From: Caldifarciminota bacterium
Lineage (GTDB): Bacteria; Hydrothermota; Hydrothermia; B15-G9; WFZT01
Assembly: GCA_026986235.1 (NCBI GenBank)
Contig: JALSOY010000261.1
Location: 1-6,278, forward strand
Direction: 5' to 3'
DNA length: 6,278 nt
A program made the translations under genes and the position numbers. How positions within the stretch are numbered: the stretch's first letter is position 1; the number at the start of each line of letters is the position of its first letter. The notes under the pieces are model-generated. The model saw only the letters and a program-made list of their open reading frames with translations. It did not search any database and was not told the DNA's origin. Below are positions 5,520 through 6,278 of this stretch, piece after piece.

Positions 5520-6278
5520 TTCAGTCTCACCTCAACCGTTTTGAGAATTTTTGAAATCAGTACCTTTCCGGGGGTATCTCCCCTCTTCAGGTACTTCTTT
5601 TTTGTCAGTATCACGGTTCCCTTCAAATTTCCAGCAGCTTTGCTTTTTTCAAGAGCGAGTTTTGCTGCAAACTCAATGTCGGCTTCGGTAAGGGCCTTTT
5701 TTCCTGTTTTAATTATAACATGTGATCCGGGAGAGTTCTCTGCGTGTAAGAAGTAATCTTCCGGAGATGCAATTTCAAAGGTGATAATTTCGTTACCCCT
5801 GGCATTTTTGCCCCTATAGACCGTGAAACCACCAGGGGATACGAATTTCTCGTATGGAACTTCTACCTGAACCTTTTTTGCCTGGTTTTTCTCCACAGGC
5901 ATACTCTCTCCCAGTTTCCTGAGGATCTTAATATAGCCCCGCTTGAATTTTTTATATTTTTTAAAGAGTTCCTCTGCTGCCTCATGAGGTTTACCCTCAC
6001 CTTTTACCCTGATTTCCTTACCATTTACATCTATCACAAGAAACTCCCCCTCTTTTTTGAAATCACCTGATAAGATTTTTTCGCCTGCAATTCTGTAAAG
6101 GTCGTAATTTTTTACTTTCTCAAGTTCCTGAAGGAGTCTTGCGTGTGTCTCTCCTTTTTGAGTGTTATGTTTTGTCCCGGAGGAAAAGTAAAAGTCGAGG
6201 AGTGCAGAGTAGGTGGGAAAATACCTTTTTGCACCGCAGTCCAGTTCAATGGGGGAATAGACTTCTTTTTCGGGGCAA
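5516..6278 (-). CDS. rqcH: NFACT-family protein, RqcH-like ribosome quality-control factor (C-terminal part)
   Basis: Reading leftward from the right edge the frame is open throughout: 253 residues plus stop, with the N terminus outside the window. GTG at 6035-6037 is an internal valine (FLVIDVNG), not the start. The fragment holds the end of the middle region (YSPIEL, YSALLDFYF), a short helix (ARLLQELEKVKNYDLYRIAG) with the family's YR-x-x-G-E turn, a second helix (FKKYKKFKRGYIKILRKL), and a C-terminal NFACT-R (DUF814) domain from about residue 145: RGKNARGNE, DYFLHA, SPGSHVII and a final KTVEV strand. RqcH binds obstructed 50S subunits and directs alanine tailing of stalled chains. The Asp-Arg pair needed for that is in the missing N-terminal domain, so tailing activity cannot be judged. 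The helical arms look much shorter than in B. subtilis RqcH. Older annotations call the family fibronectin-binding protein. Its stop overlaps the plsC ATG as ATGA (5516-5519). Confidence 0.87.
   Translation of the reverse strand, partial: CPEKEVYSPIELDCGAKRYFPTYSALLDFYFSSGTKHNTQKGETHARLLQELEKVKNYDLYRIAGEKILSGDFKKEGEFLVIDVNGKEIRVKGEGKPHEAAEELFKKYKKFKRGYIKILRKLGESMPVEKNQAKKVQVEVPYEKFVSPGGFTVYRGKNARGNEIITFEIASPEDYFLHAENSPGSHVIIKTGKKALTEADIEFAAKLALEKSKAAGNLKGTVILTKKKYLKRGDTPGKVLISKILKTVEVRLK
5527..5533 (-). promoter_or_regulatory. Shine-Dalgarno site of plsC inside the rqcH 3' end
   Basis: GAGGTGA on the minus strand, 7 bases from the plsC ATG at 5519, inside the last codons of rqcH. It supports this ATG and means plsC can initiate independently as well as by coupling at the ATGA overlap. 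kdsB has no comparably placed site. Confidence 0.7.

Noticed and set aside
6035..6037. GTG as the start of a separate 173-residue protein
   Set aside because: The same frame continues open to the right edge with typical NFACT-family sequence (for example YRIAGEKIL), so this is an internal valine.

Overview
The window looks like ordinary chromosomal DNA of a Gram-negative bacterium. The evidence is a signal-peptide beta-barrel protein (porin type) and KdsB, the enzyme that activates Kdo for lipopolysaccharide. A glutaryl-CoA-dehydrogenase-type acyl-CoA dehydrogenase, a DUF3343 (Se/S-carrier-like) protein and Lys/Glu-rich proteins would fit an anaerobic, perhaps thermophilic, organism. That part is inference, and no taxon can be fixed from the sequence. 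Coding density is very high and no gap exceeds 80 bases. I saw no tRNA, rRNA, CRISPR array or insertion sequence.

Left part, plus strand: the 3' end of the acyl-CoA dehydrogenase gene (to 583) is followed 3 bases later by a near-consensus sigma-70-type promoter (587-615). This drives a tandem-domain universal stress protein (640-1563) and, 31 bases on, the porin-like outer-membrane protein (1595-2665). The porin ends in a perfect 22-bp GC-rich hairpin with a 3-base loop (2685-2731). Only 12 bases after the hairpin, with no Shine-Dalgarno sequence, a zinc-dependent alcohol dehydrogenase begins (2744-3748). It is followed by a small DUF3343 protein (3774-4115).

Right part, minus strand: a tightly packed operon is read right to left: an NFACT/RqcH-type ribosome quality-control protein (C-terminal 253 residues, 5' end outside the window), a PlsC-type acyltransferase, and KdsB. 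Both junctions are 4-base ATGA stop/start overlaps, so translation is probably coupled. The operon links ribosome rescue with envelope phospholipid and Kdo/LPS synthesis. kdsB runs tail-to-tail into the DUF3343 gene with a 23-base coding overlap.

I found no clear previously undescribed multi-gene system. The most interesting signals are the unusually long perfect hairpin directly against an SD-less gene, a matching shift in lysine codon use across it, and the shortened coiled-coil arms of the RqcH-like protein.
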